A DNA stretch of 64,000 nucleotides from positions 101,879,501-101,943,500 of the forward strand of contig CM059586.1 of assembly GCA_030407085.1 (NCBI GenBank), given 5' to 3'. Origin of the DNA: Trichopria drosophilae (lineage: Eukaryota > Arthropoda > Insecta > Hymenoptera > Diapriidae). The notes below the pieces were generated by a model. It was not told where the DNA came from and ran no database searches. It was given only the letters and a program-made list of their open reading frames with translations. Below, piece after piece: positions 35,930-48,078 of the stretch (its first letter is position 1; each line of letters opens with the position of its first letter). The translations under genes were made by a program, and so were the position numbers.

Positions 35930-37320
35930 CTCTCGTTCACGTCCCTCGAAGAGCCCTCCGAAGAGCGACCGGCGTCGAAGATAACCTCCGTTTCTCGCAT
36001 GGCTGGTCTTGGGAGTTTATCAGTGTGCAGCAGGTGGCGGGTTTTATTTATAACGCGGCAACTCGATGCGGATTTTACACAACCGACATTCGACCATCTT
36101 GCACTTGCAGACACCAAGTGCACTCGTATAGGAGGAACCGTCATGGTTCTTGGCCTGGGTGGGCCAAGGGGATAAAAAGGGCCATGAGTCATACGCAGTT
36201 TAAAACTGTCGTGCGGTTCACGGTTCGCCGCGCTTTCCGATTCACAAACGAATTTATTTTCCCTTGTTAAATCACTCAGACTTTCTCGTGGTCGAAATCC
36301 GGAATGGGGTTGCACTCTACCAGGAACATTATAAGAAAGAATCATGAATTTTTTTTTTTAAATAATTTCTTTAATTTATTTGATCTCTTGCTCTGTAGTC
36401 CAATAACTTCAGCACTTTCACTCGGAAAGCGTTTAAACGTTTTTTTAGGGGGATTTGAGAGTCGTAATTGGACATTTCAGCAATGATGCAAGCAATTCAA
36501 ACTTATGTATAAAATACCTTTTAGTATGCAAGACAAGATGCATCGTTCGGCTGATACCTACACCTATGGGAGATTGTTTTTGAAATTTGTTTGTAAAATT
36601 GAGCTTCCAATATCACAGACCAATAAAATTTGTACCCAAAAACCAAAGTATACTTTTTCGAAGGCTTTGGATGAACTGGATCCAACGTTTTGTTATATCC
36701 TAACCTACAAAAGTGCAAAAAAAAGGCATTTTTCTATTTGCTCGTCTGTTACCTGAAAATTATTGTTAATACACCAATAAAAAAAATAGGATCAGATGGA
36801 ATCGGAGCAAAACCACCATAAACGAAAAAAAAAGTGGAGAACCTCTCTTGTCGCTGGAAGGGTTGTTTCGAGGTTCGCGGTTGGTTGCTCTTGTCGAGTC
36901 GAGGCGTACGCGAGTATACGTACAAATATTCAAGAGTTCGTCGAGGAGGGTCGCGGTTTGGATGCAGTACGGCACACATAATCATATTGGCATTCTATTA
37001 GGGGGTGTCTTCCGCCTTCCAGCCCTACCTGTCGTCGTGACCTCCGTTCCTTCCCTTTGCCCTCGTCCCGACCCTACGTCCCCCCAGTTTCCGCCGTGTT
37101 TCAGTCCTGTACCAGTCCTATCCACGTCAATCGATAGACAACGTGATTATAATACCCCGTTCATCCGGCATAATAACATTCTGCCATTCGAGTGTCTCGA
37201 AGTACCTCCTTTCACCAGTGTCTATTAACGAATCTCACTCAACAGACGGAAAAATTAATTCGAGGCGACTCCCTTTCAGCGACTGGTCTACTAGGAGGGA
37301 TGCTGGACTCTAAATAAAAC
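35930..37320. other. Pair of GC-rich islands, candidate regulatory region
   Basis: Two GC-rich blocks (35930-36300 and 36840-37320) are separated by AT-rich DNA. The first holds GGGGATAAAAAGGG (36169-36182) followed by GCAGTT at 36195, a loose TATA-plus-initiator arrangement. The longest minus frame (35860-36345, 161 codons, with ATG) is proline/arginine-rich without a domain, and plus frames cover the same bases. The second block contains 60-126-codon frames on both strands. I see no gene. Confidence 0.3.
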
Positions 37321-37948
37321 AACGGTCGAAAAGTTGCAAATCTGGTTCGTGATACTTTCGAGAGCTTTCAAATGAATTTTAATCAAAATTCAACATGAGG
37401 GATATCGCATATTCTTTTACCTTCCTTCCTTGTGTCTTTCTGGAATATTCTGAAAGTATGCAATATTTCATTTTTCATTTGGGATTTATGCACTCTTTGT
37501 TCTTCTTTCTTTTCGTTATTCATTACCTTCGCCGTTTTCTTGCATTCTCTTATTTTGAGAAACTCGATGGCTTTGAAAATTGACCACCTTGCGGACCTGA
37601 TTGTTTGGTTGGTTTGCTACCATCACTCTAAAAATTATGTTGACATATTAGATCTGTTTCTTCAGAGATATATACGCCATGCCGAGAATAAATATAACCC
37701 AAAGGCAATGGGTCTTTTAAACTTACTTATTTGTATAAGTCGTTACAAAATTGACAAAATGTTTATACAGAATGAATATCGTTTTTCATTCTTTTTTTAA
37801 TCCTCTTAGGGCAAGGATCCTTACTACTTTATGCCACCTATGCATCTAATGAGTAAGGATGGTATCATCATCCCTCACAAGACAACACAAATAAATACGC
37901 GCAAATACGCAAAATATAATCGACGCTGTCAACAGTTAGTCGGTAGTG
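37321..37948. other. AT-rich DNA with a hydrophobic frame, not called
   Basis: A 122-codon frame (37432-37800) begins on GTG. Its first half is rich in F, L and S as expected from T-rich DNA, and its second half (IVWLVCYHHSKNYVDILDLF) has no match I recognise. Coding status is unsupported. Confidence 0.3.
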
Positions 37949-37958
37949 TATGCCGTAG

Positions 37959-39305
37959 TAGGGTGGCCCTTATTTGGTCATTTTTTAATTTTTAATTTTA
38001 TGAAAAAAAAAATCACAAAAAATTGGCCCATCGATTAAACTTGATTAACACGTGCCACTCGAGAGTTGAAATTTAACATTGTTTTGAAATGGGAAAAAGA
38101 CGATTTTGTGAATTTTTCTTGTAACTCCGACTAGTTGAATCCAATTATTTTAATATTTAACAGATTTCTTCTAAAGTGAATCCTGAATAACATGGAATAG
38201 GCTAAAAAAACTTCTTTGGATTGAATTATAACGGTTTTTCAGTCGAAAATTTTGTACGAGAAAAATGAAAAAATTAATTTTTCTCCGTTCTTCTTAGCCT
38301 AACTCTGCAATAATCATTCCTAAACTTTTTTACCAAGTACGTTCGAGTTTGTGTAGATAGATTTAGTTAAACTAACTGAAATTTGGTTAATCCAAAATCC
38401 ATTCAGTCAGTCAGTCGACTAAATGAATCCATAACAATTACTAAATATTTTGTTCCCCCTACGTAGGAACCTTTACTTAAAATAACTAAATATTCTTTCA
38501 GTTGTACATTTTAAGCATGAAACCTTGTTTTTCGAGCACCTTTCTATATAAATGAATAAAATACTAAAGTTTGACATACACATTCGGCAGACAACATTTT
38601 TTAATCTAGTGAAGAACTCTTTTCTTTTGTCCACCTTTTACATAAGCGTAAAGTAATATCGACATTTTCGACATAGTTAGGATTTTTTTAACTGGGCCTA
38701 CTTTACGCAAAAGGTAAAGACTATGAAGCAAACAGAGTTTCGCTGGTTAAATTTCCTTTTTTTTAAATATACAGCATAAACCACAATCATTTCTCTTTTG
38801 CTTAATTTTTGCTTTACAGTGTTGCTTGAATAAAATTCGTATAATTCGGTTTCTAATTACTCGATTTACGTCTAGGACCTCTCATTTTCTTCGTGAAATA
38901 TACACTAAAAATTAGGAATGATTATTGCCAAGAAAAACGGAAAAAAGCTATTTTTTTCATTTTCATCTTAAAAATTGTTTACAGAAAAACCGTTATAATT
39001 CAATCCAAAATTTTTTTTAATTTTGTCGGCGCCTTTTATGTTATTCAGGAACGACTTTAAAAGGAATCTGTCAATTATTAAAAACATTGGACTCAGTCGA
39101 AGTTACAAGAAAAATTAAAAAAATCGTCTTTTTCGCATTTAAAAACAATGTTGTTTTTAACCATTTTTAACAACAACCCCCGAGTGACGCGTGTTAATCA
39201 AGGTTAATCGAAATGTCAATTTTTTGTAATTTTTTTTCATAAAATGGAACACTTTTGGGGGGTCAGACCAAGAAATTAAAAAATGGCTAAAATAAAGGCC
39301 ACCCT
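37959..39305. mobile_element. 1.35-kb foldback element, 10-bp target duplication (MULE-like)
   Basis: The ends AGGGTGGCCCTTATTTGGTC and its diverged complement (AAATAAAGGCCACCCT) are the tips of inverted arms of roughly 350-400 bp. Within the arms, AAAAACCGTTATAATTCAATCC and GTGTTAATC-type blocks pair. TATGCCGTAG occurs directly on both sides (37949-37958 and 39306-39315), a perfect 10-bp duplication. Long TIRs plus a 9-10-bp duplication are the mark of Mutator-like elements. The central 550 bp (about 38340-38900) differs in character, holds ACTAAAT motifs, and may be a nested insertion. No transposase is visible. Confidence 0.8.
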
Positions 39306-39315
39306 TATGCCGTAG

Positions 39316-40006
39316 CAGTCACATTGCAAATATTCTCTTATTTTCATTCACGACAATATTTATACGTTGATTAGGAAAAAGACCGTTCACGGTGTCAATA
39401 ATATGTGTAATACCTGTATTCAACATATACTAATGTTTCAATTATTGTAATATTTTATGATATTTTGACGCATGATATTTTTTGCTGTGATATTTAGACA
39501 GCCTCAGACATAAGCCCTGTAAATAAATTTAAGAACTCTTTAAGATTACTATTTTCAGAAGTCAGAAGGAAGTCTTTAGAAATTCATTTGTCAGAATGTC
39601 ATAATGAAGATCTCGTCAAGACATCTTTTGGAAATAACTCTGAACGATGTCTTTAAGAGATATGTGCTATTGAGGATGTAGGTGAGACCCAGAGAACTTA
39701 AAGTTTAAAATGTCAGAGTATAAAAACAACATGTCAAGATAGTCACTGATAATCTCATTACAAAGCATATAATGCAGTATAATGTAGTTATTTTAAGTAA
39801 AATTAGCCGCAACTGGAGGGTGAACGTTTATCGACGAAACCTTTTTCCGAGAGATTTGGGCGGACTAAAAACGTTTACTTTTTTATTTGTGACCAATTAT
39901 TAGTTACGATTTTAGTTTAGCATCGTTCGTTTAAAAACCTAAAATCTTTTATTTTTGTAATTAGTAGGTTTTTATTCCAGGTATCACGGATGTTGAGAGG
40001 CAGAAT
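39316..40006. other. AT-rich DNA, nothing recognised
   Basis: No supported feature. Confidence 0.45.
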
Positions 40007-40195
40007 CCACATGATTTCTGTTAGTCCATACGACAATAAAGTTTTAAATACTGGAACGATTTTTTTTGCTGTAAGAAAGTTGACAGACCCACACGGTTTT
40101 CAGTCAGTCCATTCGGCAATAAAAATTTAAATACTGGAATGAATTTTTTTTTTACTGTAAGAAAGTTGACACCCACACAGTTTTAACTCACGAGT
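40007..40195. repeat. Tandem repeat, about 83-bp unit, 2.3 copies
   Basis: The unit CCACA-GTTTT-CAGTCAGTCC, CGACAATAAA, TTTAAATACTGGAA, CTGTAAGAAAGTTGACA starts near 40007, 40089 and 40173. The copies differ at scattered positions. Confidence 0.75.
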
Positions 40196-40869
40196 GCTTA
40201 TTTTGCAGCTTTTCTCATTTTCTATAAGTTACCTTAATGATTGATAGTGATTTGTGCAATATTTGTTTATCTTATCGTTGAAAAATTGTTCAAAATATTT
40301 AATTAAGATTTAATTTTTGTTTAATATTTAATATTAGTAAGAAATTACGTAATTTACATAAACAAAGGTCATAAAACACTACCTTTTCGTACAGTGTACA
40401 AGAATCATTATTTACATTTAAAACGGAATTACGAAAAACTTCTACAGTTTAGATTTAGATTAGTTTAGATTTCCAGAAATTATTAGTCTATCAATAGTAC
40501 CACAGTGGGACATTATGAAAAGGTTGTGTCAAAACCTAATACCTCACGATAAAATTGACAAAAATCAATGGAAATAGATTAATATTTAAAATAATAAATT
40601 GTAGAACAGTCGAAAAATATTCATAAATATTTATTATAAATTGTTGACCTTGAAAATTTCGATTCATAAAGCAGCCGAGAATTTCTGAAAGATTCTTTAA
40701 GAAACAAACAGTATTTTTCATTTATGAAAAACCGAAAAGAAATTTTCGTTTTTTAATCATTAATTATGCAAGGTTTCTTGATATGGATAAAAAATCTTAC
40801 GTTATATGCTTATAATTAATGGATGATGATATTGTTTAGTCGTTAAAACCTACATGCAATGAAATACAT
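40196..40869. other. AT-rich DNA, nothing recognised
   Basis: No supported feature. Confidence 0.45.
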
Positions 40870-41765
40870 CGGCATCACGTTGCGTCTGATATTTAGATCA
40901 AACTTATTGGGTCCGCCATCTTGAATTTTAGAAGCTGTGAGAGGAGATTCATATTCAACGATCCAAAAAAAAACCGAATGTGGACATTTGGTTGAAACAC
41001 ACGGCGGAATCCATTTCAAATCATGCAGGCTAACTAACTTCTAGTTGTAGAATTAGCCGTCCCTAAAATATGTTATTCTCCATGAAAAATAAAGGGATAA
41101 GTATTTTTTTCTTTTTCATAAAAACTTTATTTAACGAAATTATCTGGATTTGAAACTTTAAAAAAGCCCTAAAACAACATTGTTTCGCCCGTCATTTTTT
41201 TTCTAATTAATATAATCATTTTTTTCTTGGGTATTTTCGGAGGCCTTGTATTTTTCAAAAATGAAATTTTTAAAAAGCTGCAAAATTAACAAAATGAGGG
41301 GTGATTTACTAAAAATAAATTCTTACCAATATGACGAATAATTGCTATAAGTTTGACGCCGGCTAAACCTCATTGACATGCAGATGAATTTTTTTTCAAA
41401 TTTTTTTTTACTTTTCTCCAGACCTGAAGCTTTGGTCAATCTACCTGAGAAGATGATAATATTTTTAAGTACTTTCGTGGTCACTGATTACGAATACGTA
41501 GTCATAGATTCCGCCACATGATATTAGAAATTTTGGTGGACCATATTGAGTCCAAATTTTGCAATTTGAAAAATCTCACATGATAATCATATTAAGCGAC
41601 TCAAAAACAACACCGAAATATAAACAGTTTGATGTACGTAAGATTTAAAATATTGTAGTCATCTATATTGGGTCCGCTATTTCCAAATTTCAATATATGA
41701 CTTCAGATTGGTAATCATTAATTTCTTTTGAACTGATTGGTCCTGATATAAAGTTTTTCCATTTC
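40870..41765. repeat. Degenerate dispersed repeats with TTGGGTCCGCCAT motifs
   Basis: ATTGGGTCCGCCATCTTGAA near 40907, GACCATATTGAGTCC near 41542 and ATATTGGGTCCGCTATTTCC near 41668 occur with nearby CTGATTACGAATACG. They resemble the internal units (GCTGATTACGAATCTGAAG, CCGCCATTTTGAAT) of the element at 51382-51934 and of the relic at 44880-45240. I read this as old copies of one repeat family. Confidence 0.5.
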
Positions 41766-41769
41766 GAAA

Positions 41770-41879
41770 AAAAAATGATACACGGAAAAAAGAGGTGGTT
41801 AGGCAAACCAACTTTGAATTGGTTGGAATTTGCTGGTCGGGAGAACCAATTAATTGTCTGGAAAACTACTTAATTATAC
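41770..41879. mobile_element. Left end of a MITE, interrupted by the 41880 palindrome
   Basis: ACACGGAAAAAAGAGG begins a segment with GGCAAACCAACTTTG and its partial complement (TTGGTTGG, GAGAACCAATT). It runs straight into the palindrome at 41880. The right end was not found after 42600, so the outer element may have lost it. Confidence 0.35.
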
Positions 41880-42600
41880 ATATGGGGCATTTTACGTGAA
41901 ATGCCCCAAGTCGAAAAATCTGTATCTCGGGTCAACGTAAATCTTAATTTATTCCACTTACGCATATAATGATAAAAATTTTGTCGCAAGTGATTCTTAT
42001 ACATTTTTTGATGCTCTTTCGATTGATGAATTTATTCTTGCAAAATTCTCAGAATTTGACCTTGATTTTGCAAAATTAAAAATAAATATGCTATTTTCTC
42101 GAAGATTGACATTTTTTTTTAAATAAATAATTTTAAATGAAAGCTGAGCTTTTTTCCTACCAGTATACCAAATTTCAGAATGCCGTTTTTTTTTTGTTCT
42201 CGAGTTATTAAATAATGACTGGTGCGGTGCACACTCGATTCGGCCCGGTCAGACCTAGTCATTATTTAATAACTCGAGAACAAAAAAAAACGGCATTCTA
42301 TAATTTGGTATACTGATAGGAAAAAACCTCAGTTTTCATTTAAAATTATTTATTTAAACAAAAAAAAATGTCCATCTTCGAGAAAATAGCATATTTATTT
42401 TTAATTTTGAAAAATCAAGGTCAAATTCTGAGAATTTTGCAAGAATAAATTCATCAATCGAAAGAGCATCAAAAAATGTATAAGAATCACTTGCGACAAA
42501 ATTTTTATCATTATATGCGTAAGTGGAATAAATTAAGATTTACGTTGACCCGAGATACAGATTTTTCGACTTGGGACATTTCACGTAAAATGCCCCATAT
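41880..42600. mobile_element. 721-bp nearly perfect palindrome (foldback element)
   Basis: The left arm (about 41880-42220) and right arm (about 42257-42600) are complementary, with only around ten to twelve differences by eye. A 36-bp GC-rich spacer lies between them. The ends read TATGGGGCATTTTACGTG and its complement. Each is preceded or followed by TA, so a TA target duplication (Tc1/mariner type) is likely. The outermost 24 bp of the left arm, from GGGGCATTT to AAATGCCCC, are themselves palindromic. There is no coding frame. Such near-identity implies recent origin or gene conversion. A transcript would form a long hairpin RNA. Confidence 0.85.
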
Positions 42601-42886
42601 TTTTGAATCGTAGATTTTGTATAGTTGCCATCTAATAAAAATGGTTGAATTTTATGAATATTGTATATATGAAACTTTAGTCGTTCAGGGCTAAAGATTG
42701 TAAATAATCGCGGTTTTTTGTGACAGCGGCGGATGTGAATGGTAGTTCACAAAACGACCTGAATATGTTGGTTTCTAATGCCAATCAAACGTAAGACTGT
42801 TGATGCTACTTTTAATAGTAAGAAGTAAAAAGGCATCTTGAAAAGGAGTAGTAATTGCTGGAAATGTCGAGGAAAAAATTGTCATC
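42601..42886. other. Unassigned DNA between two foldback elements
   Basis: No gene or repeat was recognised in this short stretch. Confidence 0.4.
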
Positions 42887-42894
42887 CCAATTAT

Positions 42895-43076
42895 GGATGC
42901 GGGTCGAAAAACCGACAAATCAAATAGTCGACAAGGAAAGAAACCGACAATCGAAAAGTCGACAGTAAAAAAACCAACACTTCAAAAAATGACTTCGCTG
43001 TCGTTGTGCCTAACTTTTATGTGTCGGCTTTTCTATTGTCGGTTTTTTGATTAGTCGGTTTTTTCGACCCGCACTC
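42895..43076. mobile_element. Foldback MITE, GGRTGCGGGTCG family, copy C
   Basis: The left end is GGATGCGGGTCGAAAAACCG. The right end is its complement with small changes, ending CGACCCGCACTC. The flanking 8-mers CCAATTAT (42887-42894) and CCAGTTAT (43077-43084) match at seven of eight, an 8-bp target duplication with one later change. The inside holds alternating CCGACA and GTCGAC units in mirrored order. Confidence 0.85.
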
Positions 43077-43279
43077 CCAGTTATTAATTTGTAGGCCAAA
43101 GTCGTTATTTTTCACTTTTCAGAAGCGACAATGTCAAGGTGAGCCTTTAAGTTTCACGTATTCGGGAACTCTAGTTTAGAACCCATTATTTAAATAATTC
43201 TTTCTTTTCTTAGTTCATTAACGCATTTTCATTAATCCTACCCACAGTTCCGAAATATCCGGAGCATTTCAATTTGCTC

Positions 43280-43900
43280 TATAAACATAACTATTAATAA
43301 TCCGGTGAATAATTTCGAGGCGTCGGACGCTTTCCGCCTGAAGATTTCCTTTAATCGTCATAAACGCGAAATTGGACCTCTTTGGCCAACGTTCCGACTC
43401 TTAATACTCTTATCGCTGGGTCTATTGTCGAAAGCTTTCACGCATGCCAATTTCGAATTCCCCGGGGGAGACGCGGAGAAATTCGAAAACCGCATCACGC
43501 ACATTTTCGAGAAGCGCATCTCGCATGCTGCGATTCTTTTAGTGAGTCGCGATGACGGAAACCGGTAAGCGAGGAGTAAATAAGAACGTGTGTAACTTCG
43601 GGAACGGCGTTTAGCATGCAAGAGAAGTAGGTGCCTCTCATAAAAGACTGGAGGAATCCACAATGAACCGATAAGCGAATAATCCCGGCATGGAGCACAT
43701 GAGGAGGGGTCGGTCGGTCGGTTCCTTGTTGACTGGTTCGTTCGAAGCTTCGGAGCAGCCTCAGGGGTCGTGTTCCATCTTCACGCAGTAACCGCTTATT
43801 CAATTAGAACCTCTTCTCTATGCCGTATTATAATTATGCTTCAAGTAGCACCGTATTTCGGCTCCGCCTTCAGGAACATCCGGCAAGATTCGATGCACTG
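43280..43900. promoter_or_regulatory. GC-rich island, candidate conserved element
   Basis: About 600 bp of complex GC-rich DNA. It contains ATCGTCATAAACGCG (a TCATAAA Caudal/Abd-B-type core) and AATTTCGAATTCCCCGGGGG. Frames 43305-43568 (+), 43358-43663 (-) and 43495-43803 (-) overlap in the same bases and none has a domain, so I do not call a gene. A GGTCGGTCGGTCGG run lies near 43709-43722. Confidence 0.35.
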
Positions 43901-44099
43901 AATTCGATAGTCCTACCCCTTAACATCTCCAGTCGATTCCAAATGTGAGGAATTCTATAAGCTCATGACAATTGTTCATATTTCCACCTAAAACTATAAT
44001 AACAATTTCTGATATAATTAAGATCCACTTGTGTACAATTAATTTTCGCTGTCTTAGAGGTAATTTTTAATCTACGGAAATAATTATACATTCAAATGA

Positions 44100-44560
44100 A
44101 AAAGGGAGGAGATACGAATTACTTCCAGAACGACCCATCCTACTGAGTGGACGCAACGGTATACGGAACTGATAGTGGCTCTGAAAACATGGCACTATGA
44201 ATAGTCATGTCACCAGTTTCGATGCAAGTTTCGAAGGAAAGAACTAATCCGCATGATGTCGCCACAAGCACCCTGTGCTCTTCCACTCCCGGACTTCTAT
44301 TACTCCCCCTCCCTTGAAGGTTTATTCCATTTACTTTCTATTGTCCCTTTCTCCTGTCGCGAAACGGTCTCAGTGCGCGAGCTGAGAGGAAGGAGATGGA
44401 GAATCAGGGGGAGGGGATCCTGAGAAACGTGGTAGGGGGCATACATTGTTCGCCGCGCCGCCGCTATGGGGTTTAACTTGTCGGTCTCAAAAAAGTGACT
44501 ACGAAAATTAACACCTTCGTTAGTATCATTAGTTGACTCTGGCGGAGTAAGAAAATAACT
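44100..44560. other. Purine-rich and GC-rich island
   Basis: The sequence has a pyrimidine-rich stretch (44280-44360) and a purine-rich stretch (44388-44440). The minus frame 44300-44587 is explained by low stop density. Possible regulatory DNA. No gene was seen. Confidence 0.25.
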
Positions 44561-44879
44561 TATATTAGCGAGTTCACTGTTCGACATAATGTTAAATTTT
44601 TAATTAATGCAATTAATAAGGTATCTTAGGATCGCTCATTAGGAATTATATATCAGCATTTGCATGTTGAAAATGGCGTCAATTTGTTATTTGTAGATTT
44701 ACCGCAGAGAGCGGAATAGTTCACTTTGTTGCCAGAGAATAATGTTACTCGTGGCCGACCATTTGACCAATAAAAAACTCTCGTAGTTGTTTTTAGAATA
44801 ATTATACCGAAGTTCTGTATGCACCTAAAACTTTTTCAATTCTTCACCTACAAATCAATTTTAGTTTTTTTCTAATACA

Positions 44880-45240
44880 ACATCTGATCCCCAATCCCTT
44901 GAGATTTGTAATCAGTAACTCCGAAAATTCCAAATGATTCACCATTTTATTTAACAATTCGCCATTTATTTTTCAACATGTATTGTCAAATTTGTAATCA
45001 GCGACCTTGAAAACCCCTGAGTATTAAGTTTCAAGCAAAATATGGTTGGATTTAAAAAAAATTGATCGTCCAGTTTGTATCCGCCATTTTGAATATTCAA
45101 AATTGACAAAAGACGATGTGAGATTTGATTATTATGATTTTGACAAAATCGTAAAAACAATTTTTGATCTCTTGTATCTTTTTCTTGACATCGTGATTTT
45201 GAAAACGACTAACGGCATATTGTTTAGTGTAGCTTAAACT
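44880..45240. repeat. Relic of the GATTACGAA/CCGCCATTTTG repeat family
   Basis: TTTGTAATCAGTAACTCCG and TTGTAATCAGCGACCTTG are followed by ATCCGCCATTTTGAATATTC. This is the same order of motifs as inside the 51382-51934 element. No TTAA-type ends remain. It is an old, truncated copy. Confidence 0.5.
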
Positions 45241-46448
45241 GTCCAGCAATGATACGGTTTTTAAATTGTCAAAATTATTAACTTCATTACACTAATTTAT
45301 GTCATAACTATGATTACCGTTTTTACCGCAGAGAAAAGTCTGAAATTACTAAGATCTTAGTCAGCCGCAGCTAAGGTGTTAATAAAGTTCATACATTCAA
45401 AAATGTTTTGTTAATTTGTGAAACTTAAAATCAACACAAGTCAACCACACATCCTACAAACTTCCTACACAGCCTCAAAAATTTATTGCTAAATATTAAT
45501 AGAATCTGAAGTATTAATGATACGCGGATTTACGTGAATTTATCTTAATTAGTGCTTGATTATAATTGTAATTGAAGCATAAAATATACTATTCAAAACC
45601 AACCAATATATTTATGTATTTGATTTACGTGGATTCAAGTAAAAAACTGGATTTATCAAAGTAATATGCTTCTGAGGCCACTTTAAATAGTACACATTGT
45701 ACAACTAGGGAGCAAAATGGGTGTCGACGACGACTGCGAGATTCACTCTCGTCCAAAGTGATAGATTTGACTCCGGAGGGAGGAAAAATTATATTCTGCT
45801 CCTGCGATATAGGGAGTAGACCAGAACATTCATTCCCTATAAGTTAGAAAGAATCATCCAATCTATCGCAATTGTTTTGGCCTGTAATTGAATAAACAGA
45901 GTATAATTATTACAAGGTAAAGAATTAATGACATTGTTCGATCGGCATTAAATTGCAGACTGAAATTACCATATATTAAATATCTGCAGTTTGTTTCTGT
46001 ATGTTTATATTCGAACAAAAAGCTTTTTCATTACATCTGTTTCGTCGATTCGTTTATACACCAAGTAAGTGCATGCAAGTGATAAAATATCATTTGTTTT
46101 ATTGACAACTATTAATTTGTGAGTTTTTACTTCAAATATAAGCTTAAACTGATGTGATGTTGTTTATAGGTTAGGATGAGCTCACGTTTGATTTTTCGTT
46201 TTGAAGCATGCACAATTTTTCAAATTTTGCATGATTTTATATGAACTCAAACTAGATACATTTAAGTAGACGGTGGACACTTAATGATTTAAAGTTAAGC
46301 TGAGAAATAATTAATTACTTAAATATTATACATACCCCATTTCAGTCCAGTTTATTCAATAGTGGTTATAAAAAAAAACTTTCAATTTGTCCGACAGTCT
46401 GTATATAACTTATCAAACATTCGTAGGTGATCAAATAGTCTTTTATGC
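45241..46448. other. Mostly AT-rich DNA with a shared 33-bp block
   Basis: The block 45686-45718 (AATAGTACACATTGTACAAC then TAGGGAGCAAAAT) is the inverted relative of 13365-13396. The sequence just after it (45720-45840) is GC-richer. Nothing else was recognised. Confidence 0.45.
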
Positions 46449-46578
46449 ACTGGTAGAAAAGTGTAGTTGGGAGGATTAGAAGTATAGTCAGTTTTAGTCG
46501 CAACCTTGAAAAGCATAACCCTCAGTAGTTATCTCGACGATATGTATGATACTCACAATTACACTGTTCTACTGGTAT
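46449..46578. mobile_element. 130-bp MITE with CTGGTAGAA ends
   Basis: ACTGGTAGAAAAGTGTAG on the left faces TTACACTGTTCTACTGGT on the right, pairing over about 16 bases with three mismatches. It is related by its ends to 13415-13508. No target duplication was confirmed. Confidence 0.45.
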
Positions 46579-48078
46579 CTCTATAAAATATTGATTCGAA
46601 GAAGCATTAAATAACGAATATACAGAACCAAAATAAATTGTCATAACCTTCATAGCCTCTCATTTAATTAATCTTTTGATACCTTCTAAAGTATCTTATT
46701 GCATTTTATATTATTTTACCCTTTGCTTGTTAATTTATATTTTTTTACTTATGTAATTTAAGTTTTAATTTTTGTCAAAATAAAGCTGAAGTAGCCCTGG
46801 ATTCATAATCGAAACGTATCGAAAGTTTTTTTAATTTTCGTCTACTAATATTTAGATGAAAAAGATAATTAAAACATCCTAGAATGTAACTATACTGTTT
46901 CTATTAAATTATTACAATAAAAAGTTAGCTTATGTTGTAAAATGCTTTGTTTTATTTCGATTTAATCGTGATCCATTCCAAAATGGTATTAAGTCCAATA
47001 AAACCTTGCATGTATTATTGTAATTGCATAAAAATGATATTTCTGTTCAATAATTTTTCTTATTCTTCAATCTGTATGTAAATTATATCAGTTTTTTTAA
47101 TTTTTCCAAAAACTATCTAAAATTATTTAGGACCCTTTTGAAATGGACCGATTCAAGGGGTTGCTTGAAGATCAACATATCCAAATATATAGCTGGTATG
47201 TTTATAATAAACCGGTTCAGATACCTAGTGCTTCTAAATAGTGTAGGGCATCGTTAATCAATGTCTGAGCATTCCTAATATTATCAAACTCATGAACTAC
47301 AAAGATCCCATATAAGTTCTTAGACGAGAAGCATCCTAAATTATCTTTCGAATATTTTCATAACCGTATTAATTCAATTCGTTTTTATTGAATAAATTAA
47401 GTAATAATTCAGTAATTATCAATAATAAAGAAATTATATAAATAATCTGTCACTTTCAAATGTTTTGTTGCAGTTTCCATAACTTACTGACGTGTTTCAT
47501 TGTCAGTAACATGTTGTAAAATGTTGCAACTTATAAAGCTATTAAATTTTAAGCACTTATACATTGGCAACTAATCGTAGTGATCTTTTTAATACTTAAG
47601 AAATGTCGGTTGAAATTACTTTTGATAAATAATGAATCATATTGAGAAGTATGTATGTAATTCGTGTAAAATATTGTACAAACAATATTTCGGAACAGCT
47701 GATTACCAATGCCAGATATTAGAAATTTAAGATACCGAAAAGCGAATAGGTGAAAGGTTTAAACATCAACTAAACATCAATTAACATCAGAAATGTAATT
47801 ACCATAACAATTTCTGTTGTACAAATATATATAAAATAGCAAAAATGTTCAATAATTTGTCGTACAACACTCCTCATTAATAATCAAATGCCAACGTATG
47901 GATTTCATAGAAAATTGGATTCCTTTTAATTTTGATCTAATGCATTTTCTTCGTAAAATAAATAAAAACATATTAGCAAATATGATTGATTTAAAAAAGT
48001 TGATGATGGACTTAAAAAAATACTGCATGTTAACTTATATGATTACATTACTCTCAAAATTCCCTGGATTGAAAATTT
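46579..48078. other. AT-rich DNA, nothing recognised
   Basis: No supported gene, RNA or repeat. A 65-codon frame (47898-48095) ends in the following hairpin array. Confidence 0.45.

Noticed and set aside
35860..36345. 161-codon minus frame with an ATG
   Set aside because: Arginine/proline/serine-rich with no domain, overlapped by a plus frame, and its 3' part runs into AT-rich DNA. Coding is not excluded but is not supported.
37432..37800. 122-codon plus frame
   Set aside because: It starts on GTG, another frame overlaps it, and it has no motif. Composition explains its hydrophobic start.
43358..43803. Overlapping minus frames of about 100 codons
   Set aside because: They overlap each other and a plus frame in one GC-rich island. 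None has a domain.
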